64,000 bases of DNA, taken from positions 22,529,050-22,593,049 of the forward strand of contig NC_053119.1 of NCBI RefSeq assembly GCF_010015445.1, written 5' to 3'. Position numbers and translations under genes: made by a program. The stretch comes from Perca fluviatilis (taxonomy: Eukaryota; Chordata; Actinopteri; Perciformes; Percidae). The notes under the pieces are model-generated. The model was not told where the DNA came from and did not search any database. It saw only the letters and a list, made by a program, of their open reading frames with translations. Below are positions 46,788 to 60,944 of the stretch, one piece after another (the first letter of the stretch is position 1; the number at the start of each line of letters is the position of its first letter).

Positions 46788-47060
46788 CATAGAACTATAA
46801 ATCCCCATTTAGGCTTTCAACACACTGTTAAACCTTTTTGTCTTACAGGTCTTGATTTACACCTTGATGCTTAAACAGTGTGCAGACCGGAAGATGATTT
46901 AACGTCACAGGGTAACACATTACAAAATGCAGTTTGTGGCTACGTTTTGGTTTTTTCAGTCGTGATATCTCTAAAAGAGACAGAGTGCAGGCCAGCAAAA
47001 ATTCAAAACAGAAACTGAACCTTTACAGTATTTGATCCTTCTCTCATTGCAGTTACTTAA

Positions 47061-47488
47061 AGCTATAGTACTATTTTATATTAATGAATGTCCGTTATAT
47101 TCAAGCCATTGCCAAATGAGTTGATACTAGCTCCAAAACTCTCTTTATCTTTCAGTATGGCATGTTTACAAAATGGAGTAGCCCGACAACTTTCGCGTGC
47201 AGCAGCTCGAGTGATGCGTTTTACTGAGAAAGGACAACAGCAGCATTTAGCTTTGGAGACTAAGAGGACATACAAATTACAAGATAATTACCTCTTCTGA
47301 AGAGTCCATGTTTTTTTTATCCTCCGTGTTCTCCATGATGTGATGGGTTAGACGCTACTAGCAACTGTGTGGAGGGGGGTAGGGGTGGTGCGCGATCACC
47401 GAAGGCTTGAGTCATGTGGTAGCACCACAGTGTTGTTGTCATTACTTAGAATTCCTCGTGAGGGCGACAGAAACTACGCACTATAGCT
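47061..47488. mobile_element. TTAA-flanked MITE, 428 bp
   Basis: The left terminus AGCTATAGTACTA and right terminus CGCACTATAGCT are inverted repeats with small differences, and both are bordered by TTAA (47057-47060 and 47489-47492). The GAATTCCTCGTGAGGGCGAC and GAAACTACGCACTATAGCTT blocks near the right end are typical of a common teleost repeat. No intact coding capacity. Confidence 0.75.
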
Positions 47489-47492
47489 TTAA

Positions 47493-50400
47493 TTGAAAAT
47501 AGCAGCAGATTAAACCTTCATCATCACCACTAGTGTACGTGTTCAAAGTACATATACTGGTGTCACAAATTCCATTAGCCAGAGCAATGAAATCTGCAAG
47601 ATGTCAGGAATCAGTCCCGTCTGTAAATGGAAGCTTGCTTTTACTTGCATAAAATTAGTTGAAAATAACACTTCATAGAAAGTCTCCAACAGTTTTGCCA
47701 TTTGACTCTGCTGACTGACTCAGCATGATATGATCTTTTGTTAAAGAAAGATCATTGCTGTTGGTGTCAACTTGAACTATGGGGGCCGAAGGTCAGTCAA
47801 TGAAACCAGCCGATTTTGACATTTGCTGTACAAAACTCTTCAACACCACTAAATCAGTTCTATCAGAAAGCGGATCTATTGATGTATGAGGAATGTCAAT
47901 GCAGAACCAGCATACAGGAACAAGGACTTGACCAAGTTTATTATTGGATTTCGGTCCTAACCTTCAACCTGTTCCTGTGAGAGTGGTTATTATTTTCCAA
48001 AGAGCAGGCTCATCTGGGTCTTTGTGCAGGTCTGGTAGGGCACAAAACACCCACACAGAGAACTGGGAGTGATGAAGCATCAGTACATGGTCAACATCCA
48101 TGACAAATCTCCTGTCAGACAGGTTCTCATTCCACCTACTAAACACAGAGGACAGGACATTATCTTGGAGGCAAGACTCCAACAGGAAGAGAAACCAGAG
48201 AAAATGACAAGAGTCTGGACAGTTTTCTTTTGACAAATATAAATATGATTAGGAACTGAAATCTTGCACTACAATTGGCTTTCTAAATTAAAAGTCTTTC
48301 TAAAATTGCCATAATCTAGTAAAACACCAAAAAAAATCTATATCCAAAACTATTCAAGTGAAACACAATGTTTAGTAACTGAAATGATTCTACCTTGTAG
48401 AAATACAGACTTTCATCCCAACCATAAAGTGTGGAGCATAACAAATGCTAGTGATAAGTAAAGCCTATGGATACAATTAAACCAGTTGGTAATAGTATGA
48501 ACAGTAAGAGATGCAAACTGTAAAGCAACAACACCATCTGGCCATACTTCTGTTTCTACTGTATATTACTGATGATGTATTTTCTGGGAATCTACTGTAA
48601 AGTGAGACTTCAGTATGTTAAAATGCCATTTTTGGTGTAGAAACGTGAAATAACAAAACAACCCGCATGCAATCACTATATTACTAACATTTATAGAATC
48701 AATTCATTAAATGTTTTTCATGTGGTCAGTTGAAAAAGTATTTAATCACCTTGGAAACAAACTGTTAAATACTTATAATACAATATATTGAAATAGTAAA
48801 GCTAATCAAACTGGTGGTTGTGTTCGGTCCATCATCTTATTTCTGTTATTGAGTTTGAAAAGTAATCACACGTTCACTGCACACTTTTAATTAAACATTG
48901 AAGAAGCTTCTCAGGAGAATCCCATTTACTGAGAGAGACAGTCTGAGTTGTGCCAAATCATCTAGCTCAGTTACACATTAGCATCCTAAAATGTGGTGAC
49001 TTTAAAGGCAACACGTTGAACAGACAAGAAGGCGTCGGAGATAAACTCAATGCCCATTTTCTAATACAACACATTGTTCTATCTTTTGGACACTGAAATA
49101 GTTAGGATTCTGTTTTTTTTAGAGCCCTTTTAACAAACAAGTGTCATTTGAAAGAAAGTTGGCGAAGGTGCATACCGTACAACCGTGTCCTTGGTTTTGT
49201 CCTGGCCTGGAGCTTTTGTCATCTGTCATTCTCTCCTCTCTGCTGTGAAGGACTGAATAAAAAGCACCTCAAAAAACAACAACCCAGCAGCAACCTGAAT
49301 GTCAAAGAAAAGGGGTTTTGACTCAGAAATGCAATAACGTTTTTATGCTCAGATTTGTTGAAAGGGAGTGAGTGATACTTTTTCTTACTTCAACAGCTAC
49401 AGCTTTAGAGCCAAACAGTAGTAGGAATGTGCTGGTACTAAGTTTTTATAGTACGCATTTTGCCCAAAATATCACCTTTACCAGTATTACCAAGATATGT
49501 GTCAAAATACTGCTTAAATATACTAAAACATCTTCAGATCTTGCTGGCCTTGGAAATAATTAACATAAAAACACTATAATCAACCATCAACACAGCAGGT
49601 TGGTATATGTGTGAATGCTTAGGATATAAGCAATATATAAATTGAAGCCATTTACTAAAAGCGACCACGTATTACTCAAGTGTATGAAAATAATTTGAAG
49701 GACATTTTCCTGTCACAGCTACTGGACAGATATGCGGTGCTGCAGAACTTTCACCTGTATCTTACTGTACTATTAACGTCTGTTAAATGTATCAGTAATT
49801 AATATATGATGGGATTTACTGTGAAGCACTTCAGTACTGTTTGCTGTTTGACAACAGCAAGCAAACGGATCAAATTAAAATGTTAATTTTAATGTCAAAT
49901 TCAGAATCAGATAGATGTAGATGAAACAAGTGATGTCCGTCGAAACAGCATTTGTAATAGCCTGAATCTGTCATTCTTTTGTAAACAGGACTGGCAGTGA
50001 AGAGCTTAACAGGAAAGCAGTCAACATCCCATAAAGCTTTGCATCAGATTGTGAAAAAGCAATTTAACCAGAAGGATATGAATTGTTTGGTATTACACAC
50101 GTTTATCTGAGGGAGAGACTTCTTTAAATGTCACTATAAGCGTGTGTGCACAGAGAAAGCCAAGTTCCCATGGTAGACTGATAAGAAAACAGAGGACTGT
50201 GCAGAGCTTCAGCTGTAATATCCGACGTCAAAGAGAAGCAGAAACAGGAGATTGGCTGTTGTGTCGATTGAGTCGTCAGCTCCTGTTGAACGCTTCCTCC
50301 AAATTACAACTAGACCCTTGATTATAGATAGACAGTGAGGAAGTGAAGAAAGTGGCTTCCACACAATCTGGATTTCAGTCAAACACAGGTCCATGCTGTG

Positions 50401-52605
50401 ACAACCGTGTTAAAGTCATTGGATGAGATAAATGGCCTCCTCCAGAGACAGATTGCTAACTGTTAAATTTAGAGCACATCACCGCCCATTTGCCGCCTCC
50501 CTGTAGGGCAGCCAAGATGATCAAGTGTATTGTAATGTGTGATCACCTTAACTTTCAAGGAACCACAATTTTCTTTTTTGATGGAAAGGAAACGTTTACA
50601 AGAAACTTGTTATGCATTTTCATCTGTGCCTGCATTTTCACCACAGGACCCAATGTAGTATTTTCTGATGGACCAGGGACAATCAGGGTGAAGATTGCAG
50701 AGTTGAACACCCCTGATAAAACATAAACCTCAAGATTGATACAACTTTTTGGTGTTGCACTGGTTGTCGCCTTGTATCAGTATTTTACCTTGGAATGGGA
50801 ATTTTGCTTAATGTTGTTGATGTCTAAAAAAAGTCATGGGGCTAACAGACTACCCTAAAAAGAAGTGTAATATAGAGAGTGGGCAAGCCAGAAAAACTAA
50901 ATTGAAATTTAAGATTATTTGCTAATTGTTTTTAGACCCTGACACTTTCTGGATTTTTGAGGGAGATACTGGTAATGATATTTGAGAGTTACAAGAATCA
51001 GATAATGATATGTCATCCATTTTCTTTTCTTTTTTTTTTTTACATAAACATGTTAGGAAATTTGTTTTTGAAAGAATTGTTGTAACATTTCACAGTTAAC
51101 AAAATAAATGAACTACCTGTATGTAACAACAACACTGTTTATAAATGACCTAACCATATTTTGGCATTTCTATACTGCAATTTCTTGTTATTCATCAGCC
51201 GACGTATATACAGATATTTATATATCAGAAATAAGTGATTGTCGGGCTAGTTCTTGTTCTGTTTTGGGTCCTGAGTTTAATTCCCAGGACTATCTGGTCA
51301 AAAAGGACTGCAAGCTAACTTCTCCAAGTAGCAATTCATTGATCTGAAACCTTCCCAAACAAACCTCAACAACATCCCTGCTCTGTTCTCTGAACCTCCC
51401 TCCTGTTTGTTTTGGCTGCCATCCACACAGCCATCTGAGCCTCCAGCTCATTGACTAAGACCAAGGCTGACTCCCTCAGCCTGTGGCCTGGGGTGGTTGC
51501 CTGCCATCCATGCTGACATACAGTTCAAAAGCCAGCTCTAAAGGGTGGATGAATAATAGACGAGTGCAGTCCAGAGGTTTTTCATCTCCCCAACCAGTGT
51601 ACATGGAGCTGTTTTATGTCTCCCACAATACAGAGCCAATGTTTCCAAAGATGTATTGAACAGAGTGAGAGAGAGCAGAAATGTTTGTTATGACATTAGA
51701 TTAGGAGTTACTGTTGAAGCAATAAAATCGTTTTGATTACGAGGCGCGTTTGTATTTAGGATAATCCCGATGCCATTATTTCATGAATTCCACAAGCAAT
51801 GAGTCTGGTTTCAACTAGATGGAAAATACTGCTGTTGTGGAAGCAGAAAGTGTGTTGCTGCGATAGCAGTTGCTAAGAAACTGCTGAGGTGTCGTGTCGG
51901 ACAGTGATAATTATACTACTGGAATGTGATCACTTGTGAATAATTTATCCAGAATGTGATGGAGAGACTAGAGCACGGGGAATGTTGCATTCCCAATATG
52001 TGTCAGAAGCAAAGTAAACACAGTGATGAGGAGTGTGCTAATGGAGCCCCTTGGAAGACCTCCGGAACAGCCAAATGAAAGATAGCCTTGCCAGCGAGTG
52101 TGATATAAATATGTGTTATAACAATTTTGGCTGGAGGAATTCTCAGATGGAGAAAATGACAGAGTCTACATCAGGATTCAGTGGGAAATGCAGCAGACAT
52201 TGTAACAGCTTGTTACCACAATGAGTATAACAGCTGTCACAACTTGCCAAGTGAGAACTGAATGACTGCTCCATTTTGTTAAGCAAAATTTGAATGGCCT
52301 GTCTCCTTCAATATACACATTCTTACATTCACTACCCTTTGTTTAGCAGTTTGTACAGATTTACATTACTTGGCACTGCATTAATGCTCTATAGAAAAGT
52401 GCAGGTTGACCAGGGTCATTAAAAGTGCCCCTGCTTTCCCTATGCATTCACACAGTGAGCAGTTCAAAGAAAGTAAAGTCACCTACTTACAACCAGATAA
52501 ATGCCACTCAGTAGATGCACCTCTGTATATAAAGTTGTTTACAGCTCAATCATTGGACTGCCAACCATACAACGTGCCAACCATGGATGTATTAAGAGAA
52601 CTGGA
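47493..52605. other. non-coding stretch, nothing recognised
   Basis: About 5 kb of AT-rich DNA. I see no gene, RNA or clear element. Open frames are short and unconvincing. Confidence 0.45.
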
Positions 52606-53620
52606 TACAGTGTTCGGCGGGAAGCCCCGTACGTTCCAATGAGAGTGCTCAAAAGCGCATTAAGACAACATGGAGCTTGGCTTTTCTGCATTCTTGGCCC
52701 ATAACGTCATGGTGGACACGCGCATTAGCAACAATTTGTTTGTTGTCTTAGCAACCGGTAGCAGCATGCTCGTTCATGAGATTATCGCTCGTGGCTCTTA
52801 CAAGTGGCGAACTCATGAACTCGCCGTTTTTATTGTCTAAAATATTCACTAGCTAACATTAAACATTGTGTTTTCGTTGTTCCCGATCGTTTACATGCTT
52901 AGCTAAATAAACGATAGATGTATTTAGCTAAACAACCAAGGAGATTTAATCATTATGTCATGCTACTAGCTAGCTAGCTACAGTTAACCTGCACTTTCGT
53001 GAACAGAGCTCATCCATGGCTTCATCTCTCATCCACGTTACAAGCTTTACAGCATACAGCCCTCGGATGTATCATAAGACAGAACCAAGGCCATGTAATC
53101 ACTATGTCTGTAGTAACGTTATGTAGGCATGATCTTAATACAGCCATGCTAGCTAACCCTGATGTTAGCAACTAGCTAGCTAGCCAATAGCCCCACCAGT
53201 TTGGGAAATGCTAATGACGTTACATCCACGTAACAGGCTTTACAACATACATACATCCCTTGGATGTATCATAACTTCATAAGATAATACCATGGACATA
53301 TAGAACACATGGTGAATTACAACCATTAGCTATATCCACTATTACAGCTAGCTACATGAGCTCGGGAGAACAGTCATCTGAGCGGGCATGCGCAGTCCCG
53401 TGGGTCTGCTCTCGTCCATTATGCGCGTTCATCATTTCAAATTTAATAATCCTGGATTCGCTTCTAGTGAATGTTAAAAATGTTAAAAACTTAACATTTT
53501 AAACAAGGACCCTTTCAGTGTTCGGGCTGGTAGGTATACCCCGAAACAAATTATCCGCTGAAATATAGACGTTTCTTTCGCCATGTAACGTCTATGTGAA
53601 AAGTCTTTCTGGGCCATGGG
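52606..53620. repeat. probable compound interspersed repeat with internal direct repeats
   Basis: CpG-richer than its surroundings. A 50-bp module (CATCCACGTTACAAGCTTTA ... GGATGTATCATAA) at 53032-53080 recurs at 53224-53275 with about three quarters identity, and GCTAGCTAGC clusters recur with the same spacing of about 190 bp (52970 and 53175). The GGGAAGCCCCGTACGTTCCA stretch at about 52620 and GTCTATGTGAAAAGTCTTTC at 53590 resemble pieces of dispersed fish repeats. No terminal inverted repeat was found. Confidence 0.4.
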
Positions 53621-55259
53621 GTGCAGTACCACCGTTATCTGCTAAGCCCATGTTGGCATTTAGACTTAGCGCTCCTCCTGGGGGCTTGGTGCCAACCCAA
53701 AACCTCAGGGGCCCTGAAATCCCTGTCATCAAATTCAAATGTTGCTCTATCCTGATTGGTGAACGGAAGTACGTCATCATGTTTTTTCTCCAAATAAGCC
53801 CTACCTACTTAAAACCATTGACAAAAAGCACAGGGGGAAAAAGAAATACAGAAATATCTTATGTGAATTAAACAAAACTTGATAATATTGGCTGAAAATA
53901 TTGTGTTCTTCACTCATATTAAGAAGCTGATTGAAAAAAGTGTGTTACCATCATTTCAGTTGGTATTGCACTTACTTAGTGTTTATTGCTAAATAAATTT
54001 GTGTTCAAATTACTTTACAGCAAACCTGGGGCCAGTTCATATTCCAGTGCAGGTAAACTGTACACAATGCCCAGAGAGTGTGAGGAACAGGAGGGTCAGT
54101 AGGGGCCCAGCAATCAATTTATGCCCTGGGCCCCCTAGCAGGTTAATTTGACCATGTAGCCAGTCACTACATTTGCAGCTTATGTAGCACAGCTGGCAGC
54201 ACTTCAAAGTTGCATGTTTTTGCCATCCTGTGTGGCAAGTTAGCACATTTGTTTTTTTAGAGGGTGTATTTGAAAAAGATATGTTATGACATGGAATATC
54301 CTTTCAGACCATTTTATATACTGACTGCCTACACCAGGCTCTCATAAATCAGAATCATAGCAAACATTCATCTTTGTTAATGTGTGCAGCATTTTAATAT
54401 CTCAGTGTAGTGTACTCGGGCTCAGCTTGGTGCAACAGTAGTCATACAGTTTATGAAACCTCTGCACAAATGTCTATATGCGCTCATCCACCTTTGACCA
54501 TGAATAAAACTGGCAAAATATGTCTCCTTTCAGAGATGCATGAAAAGCAAACCAATGATGGTCTACGCACTGTTTCCCACATCAATTTCTCATCCGTGCC
54601 TCATTTTTCCTGCCATTGATTTTAAAATTACAACACCTGTGGCTGCTTCTTTATTTTGTTGGCCCACAGAAATCTTCTTTTTCATTGGGTTTTCATTGTC
54701 CACTGATTGGATTAAGATGCTTGGCAAACCTGCTGATTTAACTTCCAGGAAGATGGTAAAGAGCTTAGTAAATGTGTCAAGGGAGCCTCAGGCTCAAGAG
54801 GCATCAGCAAGTTTAGTAATTCCAGCTCAGTAATAGTACAAAATATTTAGACCCCTTACTTACAGGCTTTACCTGATTTAAAAAAAAAACAAAAAAACTC
54901 TTCATTAACTCAGCTACACATTATGACCAGCATCTGACAATGAGTTCTAGTTCCTTAGATGTTTTCTCGGAGGCAGCATTTGTTGTGATTGGTCTTACCA
55001 GTTATTCAGTCAAAACAAGACTGAGGCGTTCCTTCACGACACATTAACGGCACTGTTTCCTGTAGTGAGTGATGCTTTCATCTGTGATAGATGGTGATGG
55101 AAAGAATGTGTCCTCTCTTGGACAATGCATGCACACACACAATAACACACACATGCACACTTCTCTATGTCCTGGCCTGTGGGCAGGACTCTTCTGTCTG
55201 CAGTAATGATGTTGCATATGCAGAGGTTAAAGGTCAGTCTCCGTCCTTTCGTCTTTCAG
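53621..55259. other. non-coding stretch, nothing recognised
   Basis: No supported gene or repeat apart from short homopolymers. Confidence 0.4.
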
Positions 55260-55286
55260 CTGAAGGAGCTGGAGGATATGTCCAAG
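55260..55286 (+). CDS. possible mini-exon (LKELEDMSK)
   Basis: The CT-rich stretch TCCGTCCTTTCGTCTTTCAG provides a strong acceptor. The following 27 nt translate as LKELEDMSK, ending CCAAG before GTTACC, a weak donor. Composition (alternating Leu, Lys and Glu) resembles a coiled-coil segment. If the donor is not used the frame continues only about 17 codons to a stop. No neighbouring exon was found. It could be a real exon of an unidentified + strand gene or chance. Confidence 0.2.
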
Positions 55287-56729
55287 GTTACCGCTGCACA
55301 TCAAACAGACAGTCGCCAGTTCAGCACAGCTTTTTTTTTTGTTTAAGTTTAACATTACTTTACTTTAGACCCAGATTCATCTTGTAAAACCAAAGAACGC
55401 ATGTCCTTGTTGTGTCATATCGGTTTTGTTACAACAAACCATATTTGTTTGTTCTGACTTTATAGATTGCACTGCTCTCAGAAATGTATGTGGACATGCC
55501 CAAGATAAAAGCTTAAAGCAGGATCAGTAAGGTTGACTTTCTCAAGGGTACTGTACATTTCCCCTCTGTCCCTTTTTCCTCAAAGGATGAAATTGGAACA
55601 GCTTTCTAAACCCATCAGCAACTTACTTGTCTTATAGAAGCGTCTATTTTTATTTTCTAAAAACTCCCAAAGCAGCTCAATAGGAACAGTCTCCTGGTGC
55701 CTCGTAGGTAAAAGATGTTCTCTCAAATGCTCTTGGAAATTCATGGCTCAGGTTCAAGATCTTTTAGCAGGTGTAACTGTGAAGAGATTATTGCATTCTG
55801 AAACTGATTTGGAGCCTTTACACCTGAAGCGTATCTGAAGGTTTTGCTAAAAGTTAAGTTGCACTACATTTAAATCAGATATACTGTCAGATAGTAAGTG
55901 TCCGTTACAACAAAATGGCAAAAGTTTTACTCTTAACGCTCCTAAATGAATATTGTTAAAGGTTCTTTCTTTTTTTCCTGAAATTTTTAGTCAGCTGGAA
56001 CTTATTAAGTAATAATTTAAGGTTTAGGTTATTTTAAGGCTATTTAAGGTCAGTATTTACAACTAAGCACAGTGCAGTAACTCAGTGCTCTCACCTTGTA
56101 ATGGCATGTTATCTGTGTCAGCAAATGATAAGCATGTAGTAGAGAGAGCTGACTGCTTTGGCACTGGCTTTGTCGCTGTCCTGGTAGCTCATTCAAGATA
56201 ATTAGCTGGGGGAAGTGGAGTGTCTTGTCCCTTTCAAGCCTGTTTGTTGATCAAAGGCATTTGACGGACACACTAATCCACTCTGACTAGAGAAGAACAG
56301 TGGCATCAGAGTGTGGAGTGGGAGCTGACACACACAAGGACTTTAAATAACACAATGTTTGGCATCACTTGAACTCATGTCTAAGATAGTAATTCAGAGA
56401 ACTTATCAGATTGTGCTTATTTAAAGAATAAAGCTAGTGTTATTCTATATTTTTCTTATGTTAAACAAAAGACCAAAACCAACTATGTGTTAGTTGAATA
56501 GCTGAATTTTAAAAATCGATTTCAGATACACTTAAAAAAGGCTTTATCATTTCATGAAACTCAAACAGGTACTGTATAAAGAGTGCAGTTACTGGGGACT
56601 GTGTTACATTGGCAACATCAGAGTGTGCGTGGTTATCGCCTTTGTGATGCATCACAAATTAGGTGACATTTTGTGTAATGGCAGTTGTGGCCAAATAGTG
56701 CTAGTTCAAACATTGCTAACAGGACTTTT
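55287..56729. other. non-coding stretch, nothing recognised
   Basis: No supported gene or element. Confidence 0.45.
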
Positions 56730-57060
56730 TACATGTTTAAACATTAATGTACAATTACTATTCCACTATGAGGAACAGAGGCGTCAGAATGCGCTACGGA
56801 GCAATCGATGCACCATTGCAGCCACGTAACCTTTCTGTAATAGTTTTTTTTTTTTCAGGCTTCTGCTTGGCCAGCATGGCTTTAGGGTTAAGGTTAATAT
56901 CGTCACCTGTTGGTTTGGCATGCTCTTGACAGCGCTTCAATTGTGTTTTTGCGTTTTAATTTTGTTAAATGGAGCTTGTGTGGACAAGAGTTTTTTTGAA
57001 AACGAAGAAGGGAAAATCCCCGATTTAAAAAATACCCATGTACATGTGGACTAGGCCTTG
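56730..57060. mobile_element. decayed interspersed DNA-element fragment
   Basis: GTGTGGACAAGAGTTTTTTT, then GAAAACGAAGAAGGGAAAAT and GTACATGTGGACTAGGCCTT, follow a terminal arrangement I recognise from fish non-autonomous transposons. No matching left terminus is visible, so the copy is truncated or decayed. Confidence 0.4.
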
Positions 57061-60000
57061 GGGAGTATTTACAGCAGCATGATGGTGTATGTGGGATTGT
57101 CTCAAAATAAACTACAGGGTCCATGTTGTTCTGAAACAGAAACCAAACGGATGTGAACCAAATCAATGCAGTTAAACCAAAACAATGACCTGAAAGATGC
57201 TAAAACGCTCTGGAGAGATGAGATGAACTCAAGTCCGGTGATAATTATCGGTTTGTTTCCAATTACGAGTGATCCATTTACCATTACACATTTTCCCACT
57301 GATAATAAAAACATATTGATTGGTGAAGCTTCAGGGAATTAAGGAACAGCCATTATTTTTTTTTTATCTAGGATGGTTAAAAATGACCCTTTATCTAAAT
57401 AGAGGTGGTAGCCACATTTACAACTTTTGTTCTTTCCTGTAATTCAAATTCTAAGGAGATAAATCCTCATCACAGTACAATAGCCAGTGTCTACTCTGAA
57501 GCTCTTTTGCACTCCTCTGGTCTCTGTCTCACTTCATCACCTTCCCCCTTGATTTCAACACAGGCTATTGAGCTGACAACTTGAAAGGGTCTTGAGGAGG
57601 ACAACAAATACCATTTAAAATGGCAGCCTCCGTCACTAGGGAGTTTTGATCCACGTCTGCTGAAGCCATTTGGAAAATTAACTGATCAGCCAGAGTTTTC
57701 AAAGGACATCAGGTGGACAACACCACACTATTGCTCTGAGAGTAAGTTAAAAGCTTATGTGTTTTCAGTCTCTGACAAACCTGCATTTGAATTCAAACTG
57801 TGAATGTTTTGGGTCAGTTTTAACAGGCAGTCACTGGACATGATTTAAAGTGGCAGGATCCCTTAAGGCCAAAGCTTGGCTCTGTACAGCAAAAGATTAC
57901 CTTTTGTGACTGGATTTTAAAATGTAAATTAGTACCCTCACAATTAGCCCTTACAAAGAGCCCATTTACACTCAGTCACTTCATATGACTGAGTTGAATA
58001 CAACCAAGAAGCACTCAAGACAGAATCTGACTGCTCAAACTACCTGTTGTATAAGATTCGGTAGACCACAGTCCAGAATATGTCATTCTGAAGGGTCTTA
58101 ATTATTGTACTGTGAACAATATTCAGTGATTAATTGTTGAACATGTTTATTATCCTGCTTTGTACTCTGGGTTTATGTGTGGAATTGGTTGGAACTTTAC
58201 TTTGTTTCAGGCAAGCGCTGCAGTTTACCTATTTTTCCTCTGGATGTTGATTTATTATTAAAGATTAAAGTTAATGATTTGTAGGATCATTGCTTCACGG
58301 TTTCATAAATCATTAGTATTATTGACAGAAATCTTAGGCAATTGAAGAAAAATGGTGGGTAATGGACTGTATTTTCTGTCTTGTTGTCTGAATTTAGTCA
58401 AATATTGATTTATTTATGGCTGAGATCCTATTCACTCCAAACAAGCATAACCTTGTGATAGCACAGCTCATATATAAATTTGACTGTTTAGAAAGGCTGG
58501 GCCGCTTTTCAGTGCAAACACACAGTGTCGGCTAGCTAATGAGGCTGTTGTGTGAATGGCAGAGCTTAACCTGCGGAGTGGCAGTGTATCTTTCCATGCT
58601 CCATCAGTGTCATGTCAGCAGCAGCAGAAACACTGCACATCTCTGTGGCACAGCTGCACTAATTGTTTTGTCAACCAGGAATCAAGCAAAGCAAATTGGA
58701 TCTGGGTGTCAGAAATGTTCCTGTTGTGCTTCTAGCAAGGCAGTTAAATGTGAGCTAAATACTCGTGTAACACATTACAAAAAAAAATACATCCCCCTGA
58801 TTTTGTTATTGTTCACCACAAATTACCTCCTAGCTCAACATTAATTTGGGCTGAACGCTTAACAGTTTTATATTAAATGTCAATGTATAATTTTAATTAT
58901 AATTTCAAAGTTTCCTAAGTGTTTAAAAAACATACTCTGGGAGGACTTCAACAATAAGAAGCTGCATTATTTTTATCGTATCTAATTGAGAAAAAAGATG
59001 AATATGATTATATTATGGCATATTTTGTTTATAACTATGTAGATTACAAATACTGGCTCAATTTAATGGGACAATTGCAAGTTATATCACAACTGCAATT
59101 AGATATTTCATCAAATAAATCCCTCTTATTAATTGTTTGAAATTGAACAGTCAAACAGGGGTTGTAACTTTAAACTACATGTTTGTCATTCGCTAAATTT
59201 TTTGCTTCTGTCCCATATGTCAAAATGATCCATGACATATGCTGGAGCTGATAAATATATTAATCGATACTGGCAGCTTAACGATAATGTTGCCAGGAGC
59301 TAAATTGTTTGTCTTGTTAAGCACTTTATGGTTAACACGCTTTTGGAGTACACGCCTTTTTTTAACAAGCAAGTACCCCACAGAAACATTTCAGCTATGA
59401 AGGCTGCAATACCACCCACTTCTAAAACACAGAGCACTCAAAACAAAGAAATATTGTTCTTTCATCACAATAAATCAGAACTAAATGTTTCTGTAAGTAG
59501 CTGAACTTGTCTTGACTTGTTTCATGTTAATCACAGGCTACCTTCACAGAGATGAGAGGGAGACTTGTGTGGGAGGAAAAAAAGTTCTGATGATACTGAT
59601 GCAGGGCCCAGTAGGTGCCAGTAGAAGTCAATGAAGGGCATACATTGCATAATGCTTCTCTAGGCCTCTCCAAAGTATATTAAATCAAAAAGGCTGGATG
59701 CTTCGTCTAAACTTAACACCAGTGTGCACATTAAACTGTGGTGTAATGAAATTGCCTCAGTCGTTGGAACGGTGTTCATACTCCATATCTGCCAAAGCAC
59801 ACAAGGGAGATCATTAACAGTGAGAAGAGATGGAGTCCCATTTGCCAGCCACTTTACCAAACTCTGAGACCATCTATTAGTTTGGCACAGGCAGTCCTAT
59901 CTCTGTTTATTGTGTTTATATATAAACATGAATGCCAATAACTATAAGCTTTGACAAAAAAACAGAGACCTCTCAGTGGCCTGAACTACCATTCTTGTCA

Positions 60001-60944
60001 TGCCATGGCTGGTGTGAAAGGAGCCGCCGTCCAGTATAATGCAGACTCTCTAATGAACTCGCTTATAAACTGGTAATCCAGTAACATTTTGGTTCCCAGA
60101 AATGTGAGTACATTTCAGATCTTCCCCTTTATAGCACAAAAACAAAGACAGCATGTGAATGTGGTATCATTAAAAGTTTCTGGTTCATACACTGCTGTAT
60201 CAAGTGATGGTAACATTCAGTGCAATTTTCTTGACTCCTCTTATCTAAAACCACCTGAATTCGGTCAACTAAATTGAACTCCCTGAGCATGAGTCATACC
60301 TCACCTTCTGGAGTGAATGTACCCAGACTGTGGAAGTTGACCTTTGAGTCATTCAAATCATTTACAGACATTGACTCTTTGCAGGAAGACTGGCCCTTTT
60401 GTGCTGCTAATGTTTAAATCACGCAGCTCAAACTGCGTAATTTAACCAAATTCCATTAATCCAGCCAGGCAGCCATAAATAAGAGATTTCAGTCAGGTTA
60501 TAATGACTTGTTGCAGACATACTGTTATAGTTAACTTGTAATATTGCATAAAAGGTCATATCTAATCATAAAAGGATGATCTAACATATAGCTCTCATTC
60601 TACTTTCATGCATGTTTCGGGGATGCTTTGAAGCATTATCTAGAGTTTAATATTCAAAAAGCAAGATGATTTTGCTATTATTGCACCAAAATTCTCCATC
60701 TGAAGCAGAATTCTTAGCATGGTTTCAAACCTCTAAATCACTGCTCGTGTCTCAGATTTGTTCAACTTTTAAAAGAGGCCTGGTGTTTCAGCCAGTTGCA
60801 GAAACAATCGACAAATAACGACGTCGTCTGCCAACATAAATCAGACAGAAAAATGGCAACACGCGTGGATTAGATCAATGTAATTAACTCAGAAGGAACA
60901 ATTAAATGGACATATATCTTTCATCAATGTAAAAAAAACAATAC
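57061..60944. other. non-coding stretch, nothing recognised
   Basis: About 3.9 kb AT-rich sequence, no supported gene. Confidence 0.45.

Noticed and set aside
51267..51291. tRNA T-arm-like sequence (GTCCTGAGTTTAATTCCC)
   Set aside because: No A box, anticodon arm or acceptor stem could be placed around it.
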